From Cepaea nemoralis (taxonomy: Eukaryota > Mollusca > Gastropoda > Stylommatophora > Helicidae), in assembly GCA_014155875.1 (NCBI GenBank), contig JACEFZ010011394.1:124001-188000 (forward strand): a stretch of 64,000 bases of DNA, in the 5' to 3' direction. Shown here one piece after another: positions 11,485-23,378 of the stretch (positions are counted from its first letter, which is position 1; every line of letters begins with the position of its first letter). Made by a program: the position numbers and the translations under genes. The notes beneath the pieces are model-generated. The model worked only from the letters and a program-made list of their open reading frames with translations, was not told where the DNA came from and did no database searches.

Positions 11485-12586
11485 CATTATTATTGTCTTT
11501 GTTGTTGTTGTTGTTGTTGTTGTTTTATGGGGGGAAGGTAGTCTGTCCTGAGGTAGTGTTCAAACAGGTTGCGACTGTATGTATAATGACTGGTGGTGTC
11601 TTTGATTTCTTGTGGAAGATTATTCCACAACTGAGTGGCAGAGTATGCTAAGCTTGTTTTATATGTCTATCCTAGGTTTAGGGACATGAAGTATATTTAG
11701 TCGTTTGCTTTGTCTTGCGTTATATTTAAACAATGGCCAAAGGTAGCTTGGAGCATTTTGAAATATGATTTTGTGAATTAGTTTGGCCTTATTAAAAAGT
11801 AGGCTTTTGTGGAGTGGCAGTAACTGAAGACGTTTATGTAAGTTAGAATTGTCTGTAAGCTTATCACCATTGATTAAACGCTCTGCCCTTTTCTGGAGTG
11901 AATAAAGGCGTTTTGTTATTGATTTGGAGCATCCATCCCAGATTCTGGAGCTATAATCAATATGTGTTAGTATGTGGGAAGTATAGAATATCTTTCTTGT
12001 GTTTTCGTCGAGGAAATTTCTTAATTTTGGCAGTTGGTATACTTTTTTGGCTATTTGTTTAACTAGAGCATGAACATGGGAATTAAAGGATAGATTTTGA
12101 TCTATGATAAGACCCAGTGACTTGTGCTCGGTTACACTTTCTATAGTTGTGCTACCAATGTGCAGCTGAAGAGTTCCCTGCGAGTTTAGAGTGTAAGTCT
12201 TTGCCTGGTTCCTATTAACATAGATTTTGTTTTAGAAATGTTCATTTGCATGCGGTTTGCATGACTCCAGTTAACTACATTATTTATTTCCTGTTGCAAG
12301 GATAATTCTAGCATATTTCGATAGCGTAATAGCGTTTGTATATACTGTGCAGTCGTCTGCAAATAAATCGCAGGACGACGACAGATATAAGGGAAGATCA
12401 TTTATATAAATGGCAAATAACAGAGGGCCAAGTATAGACCCCTGAGGTACTCCAGTGTTAATGGTAATGGCTTGAGGTAGAGATTTATTGTGTGATACGA
12501 CTTGTTTTCTGTCTAATAAAAATTAGTTTATTAATGTCACTATATTAAAGCTTACTTTCATTGTTTCTAGTTTTTTAATTAGAATA

Positions 12587-12710
12587 ATTATCAGTTATCA
12601 GTTGGGGTATCTTCATTGCACTCCGGACAGGTCCATAGGTACTCAGATCCTCCCCTAATCCCCCGCATATGCATCAGCGTCCTGTGGTTAATAGTGCCAG
12701 TTCTAATTAA
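12587..12710 (-). mobile_element. 124-bp LINE-B 3' fragment with TSD
   Basis: The sequence TCAGTTGGGGTATCTTC... through the CATATGCATCAGCGTCC region matches the 3' terminus of LINE B at 47130-47230. It is flanked by the 11-bp direct repeat taattagaata (12576-12586 and 12711-12721). It interrupts the RT region of LINE C, so B was active after C inserted. Confidence 0.85.
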
Positions 12711-13271
12711 TAATTAGAATAGTATGATCTATCATATCGAATGCTTTTCTAAAGTCTATAAACACCGTTCCACATAGAGTATTGTTGTTAATATTTTGAT
12801 GCTAGTTGTCTATCATGTTTGTTAGGGCCGTATGACAGGAATATTTTGGCCGAAATACTGATTGAGTGTCAACTATTAGTTTGTGGTGAACTAAGTGCTC
12901 TAGTGTTGTTTTGTGGATGTGCTATTTTAGCGGTTTGGATAGTGAGGATAATATGGAAATTGGCCTATAATTACTCATGACACGATCGTCTAATGAACCA
13001 GCTTTTAAATGAGGATACTCTTTAGCGATTTTAAAGGCTGATGGGAAGTGACCTTTGGTGAGACATTGATTATATATAAAAGTTAGTGACTCGCAGGTGG
13101 CCGGTACAGCATAGCGCAAGATCTGATTACTGATTCCATCTAGTCCTGATGAGTTATTGTTTTTTTAGGTGACTGAGATGAGTAAATACTTCAGTGGTTG
13201 TCATTGGCGGTATGTTGGTGGGAATGTCTCCATAGCATTTGCTCTCACAGAATGATGATAATAATTATATG

Positions 13272-14309
13272 TCACTAGCTGACCCGGCCCGGCTTCGCCC
13301 AGGCCCTGGAGGGGATCTATCTATCTATCAGTCTGTCTGTCTGCTTGTTTGTCTGCCTGTCTGGCTGACCCGGCCCGGCTTCACCCAGTCCCTGGTGGGG
13401 AGCATCTCATTTAATTCATATAAGTAGTCATATAAGCTCTCCCGTTCCCGACTATCTGTCTGTCTGTCTATCTGTCTGTCTGTCTGACCGGGCCCGGCTT
13501 CACCCAGTCCCTGGTGGGGAGCAGCTAATTTAATTCATATACGTAGTCATATAAGCTCTCCCGTTCCCGACTATCTGTTTGTCTGTCTGTCCCGGCCCGG
13601 CTTCACCCAGTCCCTGGTGGAGAGCATCTAATTTAATTTTTACACGTAGTCATATAAGCTCTCCCATTCCCGACTGTCTGTCTGTCTATCAGTCTGTCTG
13701 ACCCGGCTTCACCCAGTCCCTGGTGGGGAGCATGTCATTTAATTCATATAAGTAGTCAAATAAGCTTCCGTTCCCGACTATCTGTCTATCTATCTGACCC
13801 GGCGTGGTTTCGCCCAGCTCCTGGCGCACAGTAACTTAAAAGAATGTCCTTCCACACACCATTCAATAAAAAATATAGAAAAAGATGGGTTACAATGTAT
13901 GCATTATGCATTATTTTTATGCAAACTTTGAAAATGACTTAAAGATTATATCATTATTTATTATAACTTATATGCCTGAAAATAACTATAGACAAAGAGT
14001 TTAACAATAGTGCAAGTAAGTCCAACAATATGACTATAAAGTAAATAGAAATGTTATTAAAAGTTATGCCCCTTGAAATAACTTTTCTAGAGTGAAGTCC
14101 CCCTGCTATATAGACATTATATAATGAAAATGGAAAAGTAAATGTTATTAAATAAGTCGAAGATTTTACATTAAGAAATTATTATAGTCGGTTGTACAGG
14201 AATGAAAGGAAGACGTGTAGAAAATTTCATCTCAATCGGATGTACCGTTATCGAACGCATCCAATACAAAAATCCCCACACACAAACATACACTCTGTTT
14301 TATAGATAT
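13272..14309. repeat. 1-kb interspersed repeat with CTAGCTGACCCGG terminus
   Basis: It begins near CTAGCTGACCCGGCCCGG, contains about five tandem ~100-120-bp units (GGCTTCACCCAGTCCCTGG, CTCCCGTTCCCGACTATC) interleaved with CTGT tetranucleotides, and ends near TTTTATAGATATAGATGA. Similar termini and an AAATTTCATCTCAATCGG block are, from memory, common in dispersed invertebrate repeats, but I cannot name the superfamily. It splits LINE C between endonuclease and RT. A short ATGA repeat may be the TSD. Confidence 0.55.
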
Positions 14310-15893
14310 AGATGAGGCGCATCTGGTATTGCAGCCTTCAGTTGGTTTATGTCGGACTGAGAGAACCTACTGAATTGATCACATGTAACCTGATTTGATG
14401 GTAACGATTGTGATGATTTGTGTTTGTGTGTCAAGGTATTAATTGCTTTCCATATATCTTTAGTGTTGGTTTTGTCTATTATTAAGTTCTTAAAATAGTT
14501 TTTCGTTTCCTTTCGAATAACATATTGAACTTTGTTTCTCAGACTACGGTACATAGTTATATCTCTGTTTTGTTATGTGCCCTGTCCCGGTCTCTCATAA
14601 GTTCAACTACCTCCTGTGTGATCCACGGGTGCTTAGTGTGATGTTTAACACGAACTTCCTTAAATGGAACATGTTTATCAAATACACTTAGAAAGGTCTT
14701 CAGCCAGTAGTCTAGAGCATCGTCTGGGTCAGGAAGCTGGTAAACATAGTCCAGAGATTAGTTGAGCAAATCTTGTAAGAAGACGTCTCGATTGAAATTT
14801 TTTTAATTTCTATATTTTGTACTTATATGTTTGTGTTTTGGAGTTTTGGTACCTCTTTTCGACCACGTGCAACATATTAGGTAGTGATCGCTAATTGCAT
14901 TAATAGGTACAGTACATTTTGTGATGTTGTCAGCACACGTAGTATAAATATGATCTATAAGTGTTGCAGATGATTTAGTGATTCTAGTGGCTTGTTTGAC
15001 TAACTGTTGGAAATTATATGACTCTATTATGTTTTCCCATGTTTTGTTTGATTTGTTAGTGTCTATGTTGAAGTCACCTAGCAATATTATTTCCCTAGCA
15101 TTACTAAAGACTACATCCATCATAGTGGTGAATTTTTCATACCAGATATTTCCTGCACTGGGGTTTCGATATAGATAGCCAACTACTAGCGGTATGCAAT
15201 TTTGAAGTTTAACCTCAAGCCCTACACACTCAATCTCACAGGTTTCAAAATCTAGCCTACGGTGGGCGTTAAGCGAGTTAGAAATATAAACTGCAATACC
15301 CGTCTCTTGTTTCAAATAGGGATATCATCTAATGGTTTTAAAGCCTCTGATAGCGATGTCATCATCTGAGATGTTGCCATTTAATTGACTTTCGCTAACT
15401 CCGAACATGTGAAAATTTTGATTAAGTATAAGTAATAGTTCAGGCAGCTTCCCTAACAAATGGCAGATGTTTAATTCTGAGCCCATCATTACTGAGCCAG
15501 TGTTCGTACTTTTTAGACATTTTAACAATGCGTAATCATAAATCTTTTGAAACACAAAATGAATACAACTTACGGCCCTTATAACAATAAACACTCTAAA
15601 GTACAGAGAAACAGTAATATCTCTGTCAATATACACGCACTCACACAAAATACTATAAAGATCAGTAAGGATGAACAGTGAAGACCCCCTCACTCACAGT
15701 ATAAACACAATAATAAGTATTATAAAAGATATCCAACTAAGTATCAATCTCTGTGACGTCAATGCGAGTCAATGTTTATAGTCACGTACTATGTAATACG
15801 TTCCTATATAAGACAATAACGAAGTATGCACATAAACGTTCTAGGAGAGGCTCTTTCTTGTACCGAGATCCGGTGTTGCTTTGTGCTGAATTG

Positions 15894-17006
15894 CTAGTAA
15901 ATACCAGGCTGTGTTGGTCCTTGGTACAGTGACATCATAAGTGCCTGCCGAAGTGAAGCTGGGCTAAACCGTGTGAGGTATAACAACTCTGGGTTACAAT
16001 GGAATGGATACTGTTGATATCTCACGGGTGTGTAACGACGTCCAACTACAGGCTCTGATTCGTGGCTAACAGGAGGCTGTGGTGGCACGTTGTTGTTACT
16101 GCTAGATTATTCCTTGCTGTGGAGAAGAGGGAACGTATCTTCATAATTATCACCCTCCTGTGTGAAAGAGTGCGTATTGTACGGATTTGGTGTGCTGGAA
16201 GTGTTCCGTCTGGCTTTGATGTCAGGTGCCGTAGTTATGAGTGGTCTGCGCTCTTCTGGCCTATTAGTACTTGATGTGGCGGGAGTATGTCGTCTGGCTT
16301 GAGTTTCAGGTGGAGTAGCTAAAAGTGTCCTACTCGATCCGGTATTGGAAGTACGCTTGTTCAGTTGGGTTGGTGGTGGGCACATGCTGTAATGTTTCTA
16401 TTGTTTTTCTTAGCAACAGATTTTCCTCTCTCAGGAGCGTGATTTCTGATTTGAGAGCAGATAGGCACTGCTGGTCTTGCTGTTCGCTTCAGTGTTCGCT
16501 GTAAGAGTAACAATGAGCGCCTTTAATGATTGTTCTGTTACCTCAATGCGCCTATGACAATCACACGATTGTCCATTGATAGTTGGCGTGTTATCTAAGG
16601 CTGGTATTTCTTCTGCTACTCTTACGTTGGTCTCAACGTTGTTTTGGAGGTGCTCCATTGGATATTCAATGGCCAAGAGTACTGATGGGGTAGCTGACCT
16701 CGTGTTGATGATATTGTCCTGTTCATTCATTGTATGTGTTAGTTGAGAAACATTGTCTGCTGTGATGTCCACAGCTGTAGTTGTGGGCTGTGTAGATTCT
16801 GAGTCCTCACTCGAGACGAGCATGTTGATGATATCTTGTGTCTTTGATATGTCTCTACTCGTGAATGTAAGTATTGAGTTTTCAAGTTCGACAAAGTCTA
16901 ATTCTAGCCAAGATTTAATTTTTTGAATACTACCCTGAGCTAATAATCTGTTCTTTGTGTGATACAAATGTATTGTAAGTACTGGCGTCGTAATCAGGTC
17001 TTCCAA
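15894..17006 (-). pseudogene. LINE C ORF1-like protein, broken
   Basis: It starts MEDLITTPVLTIHLY at 17006 and stays open to 16431. It includes KSWLELDFVELENSILTFTS, an acidic Ser/Thr-rich middle, and CDCHRRIEVTEQSLKALIV, which could form a short coiled coil. After a frame change, a Pro/Thr/Arg-rich stretch (16385-16107) and a further piece (16088-15894) follow. Position just upstream of an endonuclease-RT ORF on the same strand suggests an ORF1 nucleic-acid-binding chaperone. No RRM or zinc knuckle is recognisable, so the assignment rests on context. Confidence 0.45.
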
Positions 17007-17198
17007 GTAGGCCCCGCGCCTATCTTGTCTGTTTTGAATTAGTTCAGACTTGTAATAGTTGAGGAGGCACGTTCGAAATGCTTAATAATGGAGTGTATTG
17101 TTAAAGGATACTGTAACACATTGACCAGAGTTGGTGTGTTGGACGACTCGGCCGACTGGGTTCACACACCTGGCTAGCTTGGTCTTCACCACCTTCTC

Positions 17199-17888
17199 TT
17201 TGTTTAGTGTTAGTTAGTTAGTTAGTTATCAGTTGGGGTATCTTCGTTGCACTCCGGACATGTCCATAGGTGCTCAGACCTCCCCCCAGCATATGCATCA
17301 GCGTCCGGTGGCTAATAGTGCCAGTTCTGTGTGGGTTGACGAGGCGCTTTGTTTTCCCGATGTACCTCTCGCGTCTGGCTGTGCCGATTCTTACTCCCAG
17401 GTCTTTCATCCTGGAAAGCGATGTGGAATCACTGGCGTCAAAATCCTCTGTTCTCGCCATATCTTTAAGGGCGTTAATAACATCCGCACGATCCATGGGC
17501 TGGCCATCTACAGGGGGTGCAGAGCCAGCTAATTTATCAGCTCGTTCATTTCCCTCGACTCCCGCATGTCCCGGGACGAAGATGAAGGTGACTTTGCGGA
17601 CAACAGACTTCCGCAGCGACTCAGTCCACTGTCTACGTACAGATCCAGCTTCGACCTTCTGAATCATGCTCATTGAATCACTTAGTACACACACGTTGGT
17701 ATAATGCTGTGATTCCAGCCATGTGAAAGCCTGTGTAACTGCCATCACCTCCATCGTCATGCTGCTCGTGGTCATAGAGTGGGTACCACTGGATTCTTGA
17801 ACGGTTCGGCCCGCTGAACGGGCTGTAAATGCACTTCTCTGCTGCTTTACAACAGATCCATCTGTATAGTGTACCATTTGTTTAGTGT
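17199..17888 (-). mobile_element. 5'-truncated LINE-B insertion with 12-bp TSD
   Basis: The insertion 17211-17876 lies between copies of tttgtttagtgt (17199-17210, 17877-17888). The minus strand encodes an RNase H domain with YTDGS (Asp), TMEVMAVTQAF (Glu), LSDSMSM (Asp) and VPGHAGVEGNERADKLAGS (His and Asp), then the LINE-B C-terminal region. The tail is (TAAC)n. It keeps seven bases near 17590 that the longer LINE-B copy has lost, so it preserves the ancestral RNase H frame there. Near the 5' junction, about seven bases do not match B. Confidence 0.9.
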
Positions 17889-17889
17889 G

Positions 17890-18298
17890 TATATTTTAAT
17901 CACGGCCGATCGTAAACCGGATCTTGTTTTCACACGTCACCTCCAGAGAGGCCTCTCCTATCGATGACATTATTGCATAATGTTATCAAACCAGCTTGAA
18001 GAATGTAGCGATCGCATTGTAGTCTAGATGCGCCGCGGGAAATTTGAAGTCGTGTGTTGTGGTTGGTTTGTTTTGAGACGCCCACGCACTTGATTCGTCT
18101 AATTTTGATAGTGTTCAGCTATCACTTGAAATGAATATCGTATTTAATACACTTTTTTTGCGAAAATCACCACTTGTATTATTCTAAGAACTATTTAACT
18201 ACATCCACAGAATCACATCGAGCGCAATGATATAAAATTCCATGTTAGGTTAATTCAGTCTAAAGCGTGCGTCTCACTAACCCCTCATGGCAAATTAT
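17890..18298. other. unassigned, no gene seen
   Basis: Ordinary AT-rich sequence; no coding or structural signal recognised. Confidence 0.5.
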
Positions 18299-18805
<507 letters not shown>

Positions 18806-18887
18806 CTACTTTCACCTGTCTGTGTCCGACCAGCTATATCATTCTGGATATCATACTGGATATATGATGCTAGTTCCGGTATTCTAT

Positions 18888-19066
18888 AGATCAGAACATA
18901 GATCAGAACATCGATCAGAACATCGATCAGAACATAGATCAGAACATAGATCAGAACATCGATCAGAACATAGATCAGAACATATATCAGTATATAACGG
19001 CCACCCGTACTTCCTAGAACATATATCAGTATATAACGGCCACCCGTACTTCCTAGAACATATTCT
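18888..19066. repeat. 12-bp tandem repeat plus a 42-bp duplication
   Basis: About nine copies of GATCAGAACATA/C (18888-18985), followed by two copies of a 42-bp unit (AGTATATAACGGCCACCCGT core, 18985-19066). Confidence 0.9.
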
Positions 19067-19087
19067 CGTATCCGTGTTACATTGATT

Positions 19088-19185
19088 CTACCTGGGAGCT
19101 TACTGAAACAACCGAAGGGTTTCGAACACATAACATCCGGGCACACAGGTAAACGTGCTAGTCACTGGGCCGTCACTGCCTGTAT
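19088..19185 (-). repeat. tRNA-like SINE head S3
   Basis: On the minus strand there is a B-box-like TGTTCGAAACCC (complement near 19118-19128) and an A-box-like GGCCCAGTGACTAGCACG (complement near 19155-19173), at tRNA-like spacing. It directly abuts the short tandem arrays at 18888-19066. Head sequence GTTATGTGTTCGAA is shared with S6 at 37.4 kb, suggesting one family. Confidence 0.5.
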
Positions 19186-19274
19186 GCCTAATGTGTGTTC
19201 TCAGATCCATTTATCTGCTTCAACTTTTACGATTTCCAATCCAAAAGTATGGATACATTAATTGAGTGGTCAGA

Positions 19275-19595
19275 TGCTGTTATTATTCGGGAAGACTGAA
19301 GGAATGAAGTAAATCTGACGAACATAACAAATTATGTCACGTTTGTTGTCAAGATTATGTTATTATTCGGAAGATGGACAGATAAATATAAAACTGACGG
19401 AGACAATAAATTACATAAGGTTTGTTGTCAAGATTATATTATTATTCGGAAGATGCACGGACAAACGTAATACTGAGGGAGATAAAAATTTACATAAAGT
19501 TTATTGTCAAGAGTATGTTATTATTCGGAAGATGTGCGGATAAATGTAAAACTAACGGAGATAATAAATTACATCATGTTTGTTGTCAAGATTAG
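19275..19595. repeat. ~80-bp tandem repeat, about 4 units
   Basis: Recurring GTTTGTTGTCAAGATTATGT and TTATTATTCGGAAGATG blocks at roughly 80-bp spacing, moderately diverged. Confidence 0.8.
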
Positions 19596-20650
19596 AGAAA
19601 TGAAATCAGACTTGCCGCCAACTTGCATGCTAGAGGTCAGACGATGTCATGTCCAGCTTGAGGTCATACGATCTTATGTCCAGGCGTGATCGGAGTCAGT
19701 CAGAAATCCCTTGCGTACATGATCCTGACACCGGGTGCTGCAGTCCTGAAGCCTGAGACGAGTTGTGCCTTGCCAGGTCGAGCTGTCTGAATGATGAGTA
19801 TGCTCTTCTCACGGCAAATCTCTCGCTTGGGACACAAGACACGGTTTGTCCTGGTTGCTTCCCTTGGCCGTGGGTTATTTCCCTTGGCCAGTCGTAGCTT
19901 AGAGGGAAGATGAGACAGAAGGGGTCGTCTCAAAGGACCACCTCTGTAAAGTTTACGTACGAAACATAAATATCGCATGATCTTTTACACAACGTTGCAG
20001 TCAACCCAAGCATGTATTCGCTGCTCGTGATTTACTAGGCAATTGTACGTTCAGAAACACAGCCATATTTGGACAATAATGAGGTACTATAATTTACCTG
20101 ATTCAGAGCCAACAAAAAACGTAAGTCTAGACCAAACATGGCACACAGTCGAATGAACAAGTATTATCATGCAAATTTCCGTTCATTGAGTATTGAAATT
20201 GCGGAACAATCCACGAAATAAAACAAATAACACGATAACCTAGTACGGCGATATATCGTCCTTCTGTCCAAATAGGAGGTCACGGTTGGCGATATGTTAT
20301 CATTCGACACTGAATCAGTGCCAGCTCCGTGGCAAAAGGATTACTGACGTAGCTCGTATTCCGCTTAAAAGAGTTCTAAACACAGCTGCGGGCGATTTGG
20401 CAGCAGATCGCCTTGCGTTGGTCTTGTGCGAAATGATATGGGTGCCGGTCGTTCAAAAAACAATTGCAAATTATTGAACGTAAACTTTCAAAGAGATCAC
20501 AAACAGCAAAATAAAATGCTGTGGTTCACTGCAACGTCCTGTAATGGATATGCAACTAACTCAACTAGATGAATCAGTTAATAATAGTATTATTTTACAA
20601 AATATGTTATTTTCTATAGGATAGGGAATAATCTCTCATAACATCGAAAT
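19596..20650. other. mostly unassigned; SINE-body remnants
   Basis: No gene recognised. 19983-20056 resembles the SINE S1 body block (ACGTTGCAGTCAACCCAAGC, then GTACGTTCAG). 20520-20560 carries the TGCAACGTCCTGTAATGGAT motif in the opposite orientation. A 16-base stretch near 19921 (GGGGTCGTCTCAAAGG) reappears inverted near 23875. Confidence 0.4.
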
Positions 20651-20654
20651 CAAC

Positions 20655-20748
20655 GCAAAATGATTGCTTCCAAACCGTCCTCGGCAGATTTCAAACCCGC
20701 GACTCGCTGTGTCTGACTGTCCCTAACCCATAGCGCCGGTATCGTGCG
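20655..20748 (-). repeat. tRNA-like SINE head S4
   Basis: The minus strand has GGCGCTATGGGTTAGGGACAG (complement of 20717-20737, A-box-like) and GCGGGTTTGAAATC (complement near 20686-20699, B-box-like). The 20744-21505 array starts immediately at its 5' side. Confidence 0.45.
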
Positions 20749-21505
20749 TGCTGTATGTAACTTATACACGCTGGTCGTATGTAACACATCCTCTAGGTGT
20801 GCTGTATGTAACTTATACACGCTGGTCGTATGTAACTTATACAAGCTGGTCGTATGTAACACATCCTCTAGGTGTGCTGTATGTAACTTATACACGCTGG
20901 TCGTATGTAACTTATACACGCTGGTCGTATGTAACACATCCTCTAGGTGTGCTGTATGTAACTTATACACGCTGGTCGTATGTAACTTATACACGCTGGT
21001 CGTATGTAACACATCCTCTAGGTGTGCTGTATGTAACTTATACACGCTGGTCGTATGTAACTTATACAAGCTGGTCGTATGTAACACATCCTCTAGGTGT
21101 GCTGTATGTAACTTATACACGCTGGTCGTATGTAACTTATACACGCTGGTCGTATGTAACACATCCTCTAGGTGTGCTGTATGTAACTTATACACGCTGG
21201 TCGTATGTAACTTATACACGCTGGTCGTATGTAACACATCCTCTAGGTGTGCTGTATGTAACTTATACACGCTGGTCGTATGTAACACATCCTCTAGGTG
21301 TGCTGTATGTAACTTATACACGCTGATCGTATGTAACACATCCTCTAGGTGTGCTGTATGTAACTTATACACGCTGGTCGTATGTAACTTATACACGCTG
21401 GTCGTATGTAACACATCCTCTAGGTGTGCTGTATGTAACATATACACGCTGGTCGTATGTAACTTATACACGCTGGTCGTATGTAACACATCCTCTAGGT
21501 GTGCT
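20744..21505. repeat. composite 24/27-bp minisatellite
   Basis: Alternation of a 24-bp unit (CTTATACACGCTGGTCGTAT) and a 27-bp unit (CACATCCTCTAGGTGTGCTG) in patterns 24-27 and 24-24-27. Divisibility by three keeps both strands open (LHTTSVYK, VVCNLYTL); these are not proteins. Confidence 0.95.
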
Positions 21506-21935
21506 AGTGCAGTTGTATGTCTGTTACAACCAGCTATAGATGTGTTTCTGTTACAGCCAACAGTAGTTGTGTTTCTGTTACAACCAGTTGTGTCTTATTT
21601 CTGTAAACAACCAGTTGTGTCTTATTTCTGTAAACAACCAGTTGTGTCTTATTTCTGTTACAACTAGTTGTAGTTATGTTTATGATACAACCAGTTGTAG
21701 TTATGTTTATGATGCAACCAGTTGTAGTTATGTTTATGATACAACCAGTTGCAATTATGTTTATGATACAACCAGTTGTAGTTATGTTTATGATACAACC
21801 AGTTGTAGTTATGTTTATGATACAACCAATTGTAGTTATGTTTATGATACAACCAGATGTGGAAGTATGCTGTTGTCGCCAGCTATAGATGTGTGTCTAT
21901 TACAAACAGCTGTAGATGTATTTCTGCTATAATCA
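21506..21935. repeat. 27-bp and related tandem repeats
   Basis: First ~27-bp units with TTACAACCAG, then about seven clean 27-bp units (CAACCAGTTGTAGTTATGTT, 21664-21860). An AT dinucleotide run follows at 21950-21965. Confidence 0.9.
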
Positions 21936-22008
21936 ATGTGTCGCTTAATTTATATATATATATATTTGTGATTATATTAAAACCAGCTGTAATAGTGTTT
22001 CTGTATTT

Positions 22009-23337
22009 ATCTCTGCTACCTACAAACTGAAGTATCTGGGGATCACATTTGACAGGAGCCTATCCTTCAAGGACCATGTGGAGACGGTCGTGACAAGATC
22101 TCAAAAGGGACTCAGTGCATTTAAAACTATGGTGCAATGGACACAGAGCAGAGAATGCTTTTCACACTATACCAGCACTTGATCCTCTCAGTAATTGATT
22201 ATGGATTAGGACTGCTCACTGTATCAGAGAGTCAGCTGGTGAAGTTAGAGGGCATACAGAACGAAGCTATGCGGGTCATTCTGGGATGCACTAGAGACAC
22301 CCCAGTAGTGTGTATGCGTTACATCCTTGGTCTGCCGACTGTTGCTGGTAGGCTCAAGGTGATGCAGGCGAAGGCATACCTCAGAGTAGCTGCAGACACA
22401 GACCACCCACTGCATGAGGCGCTGGACGTAGTTAAGGGTCAGCCACTGATAAGAGGGAAATCATGGATGGCTCAGGCGGAGGATACGATCAGACAGGTGT
22501 GCCCCTTGGAGAACATTAGGTGAGGAGAGGAGTGGGTCAGAGTGCCAGCGGAGCAGTCAGACTTGTGTAGAGTTATAATCACATTAAGCCGGGAGTGCAG
22601 GGAGTGGCCAGCAGGGGCCACGGAAGTGGAAATCCAGCAACTAATTCAGGACAATGCTCACTCGAGTTATGTGATTATCTACACAGATGGTTCGGTGTCA
22701 AGAGGTGAGAGAAGTGGCTGGGGGTTCATAGCCAAAGCTAATGGTCGATGTTTGGGGCAGGAGAGCCTGGCATATGATACCACACCATCCAGCTTAAGAA
22801 TGGAGGTGGAGGCAGTCACTGTGGCTCTCCGCTGGATGGAGAATACGACACACACACACACATATCGTGATTTAACTGACTCAGAAAGCATGCTGACGAG
22901 AGTGGCTTGCTTCGCTTCGGAGGTCACGGGTGACAAGCATCGCCTGGATACTTTCTCCGGGGCATGCCGGTGTGCTGGGAAATGAACAGGCGGACAGAAT
23001 GGCTGGCTCTGCAGAACTTGGTGGAGTATTGAAACATGACAAGGCAGACGTGGTTGCGGCCTTGTGGGAGCACGTGTATGCCTCGGAGGAGCAAATGGAT
23101 TACCATGGTCTGGCAAGAATGAGACAGCGAGGAGTGACGAGGGGATCTGGCCGACTCTCAACGCTCAGAGGAAAGGCGAGACGGACATATAGTCAGATTG
23201 CTACTGGTACTATTGGTGCTGGAACTCTTCGCTGGCTGCTGAGGATGGGGACGGAGCGCTTATGGGAATGCCCCGAATGCTGTGATGTCGATTCCTAAAT
23301 CTATCAATGAATGAATGAATGAATGAATGAATGAATG

Positions 23338-23369
<32 letters not shown>

Positions 23370-23377
23370 TCTGCTAC
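22009..23377 (+). mobile_element. LINE D, 5'-truncated, with 11-bp TSD
   Basis: The insertion 22020-23366 lies between atctctgctac copies (22009-22019, 23367-23377) and ends in (AATG)n then (AATC)n. It encodes the RT C-terminal region, RNase H and a CPEC-containing tail of an I-superfamily-like LINE, related to LINE B. It lacks the endonuclease and RT palm. Confidence 0.88.
22025..23298 (+). pseudogene. LINE D ORF2: RT thumb, RNase H, CPEC tail
   Basis: Thumb region: KLKYLGITFDRSLSFKDHVE, then VIDYGLGLLTVSESQLVKLE and NEAMRVILGCTRDTP. RNase H: YTDGSVSRGERSGWGF (Asp), SLRMEVEAVTVALRWME (Glu), LTDSESM (Asp), then LSPGHAGVLGNEQADRMAGS (His, Asp). The C-terminus GTERLWECPECCDVDS ends at 23298. 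Frameshifts near 22131 and 22925 and a stop near 22520 break it. RNase H would remove RNA from the cDNA hybrid during target-primed reverse transcription. LINEs with RNase H belong to the I/R1/LOA/Nimb-like group; exact clade not resolved. Confidence 0.82.
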
Positions 23378-23378
23378 T

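Larger units (their letters stand above)
11515..15693 (-). pseudogene. LINE C ORF2, endonuclease-reverse transcriptase, broken
   Basis: Endonuclease blocks at 15315-14803: GIAVYISNSLNAHRR, PLVVGYLYRNPSAG, EIILLGDFNIDTN, LIDHIYTT and AISDHYLI (catalytic Asp and His retained). A linker follows (14554-14300). RT: NYRPISILSSLSKPL near 12960, GVPQGSILGPLLF near 12440, and FADDCTVY near 12350. The C-terminus LWNNLPQEIK...YSRNLFEHYLRTDYLPP runs at 11650-11525 and is typical of CR1/L2 ends. Multiple stops, frameshifts and two insertions abolish function. Confidence 0.8.
11485..17110 (-). mobile_element. LINE C, CR1/L2/Jockey-like, two-ORF element
   Basis: On the minus strand an ORF1-like region (17006-15894) is followed by ORF2 with endonuclease, RT and C-terminal region (15693-11515), ending in (AAC)n then (AAT)n at 11485-11525. 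Motifs GVPQGSILGPLLF and FADD place ORF2 with CR1/L2/Jockey-type LINEs. Two later insertions interrupt it: a LINE-B 3' fragment (12587-12710) and a 1-kb interspersed repeat (about 13272-14309). Many frameshifts are present. The 5' boundary is approximate. Confidence 0.75.

Noticed and set aside
16431..17006. Independent host gene MEDLITTPV...
   Set aside because: Same strand and directly upstream of a LINE endonuclease-RT ORF, and damaged downstream; a LINE ORF1 is more likely.
20744..21505. CRISPR-like alternation of 24- and 27-bp elements
   Set aside because: Both elements are repeated; none is a unique spacer.
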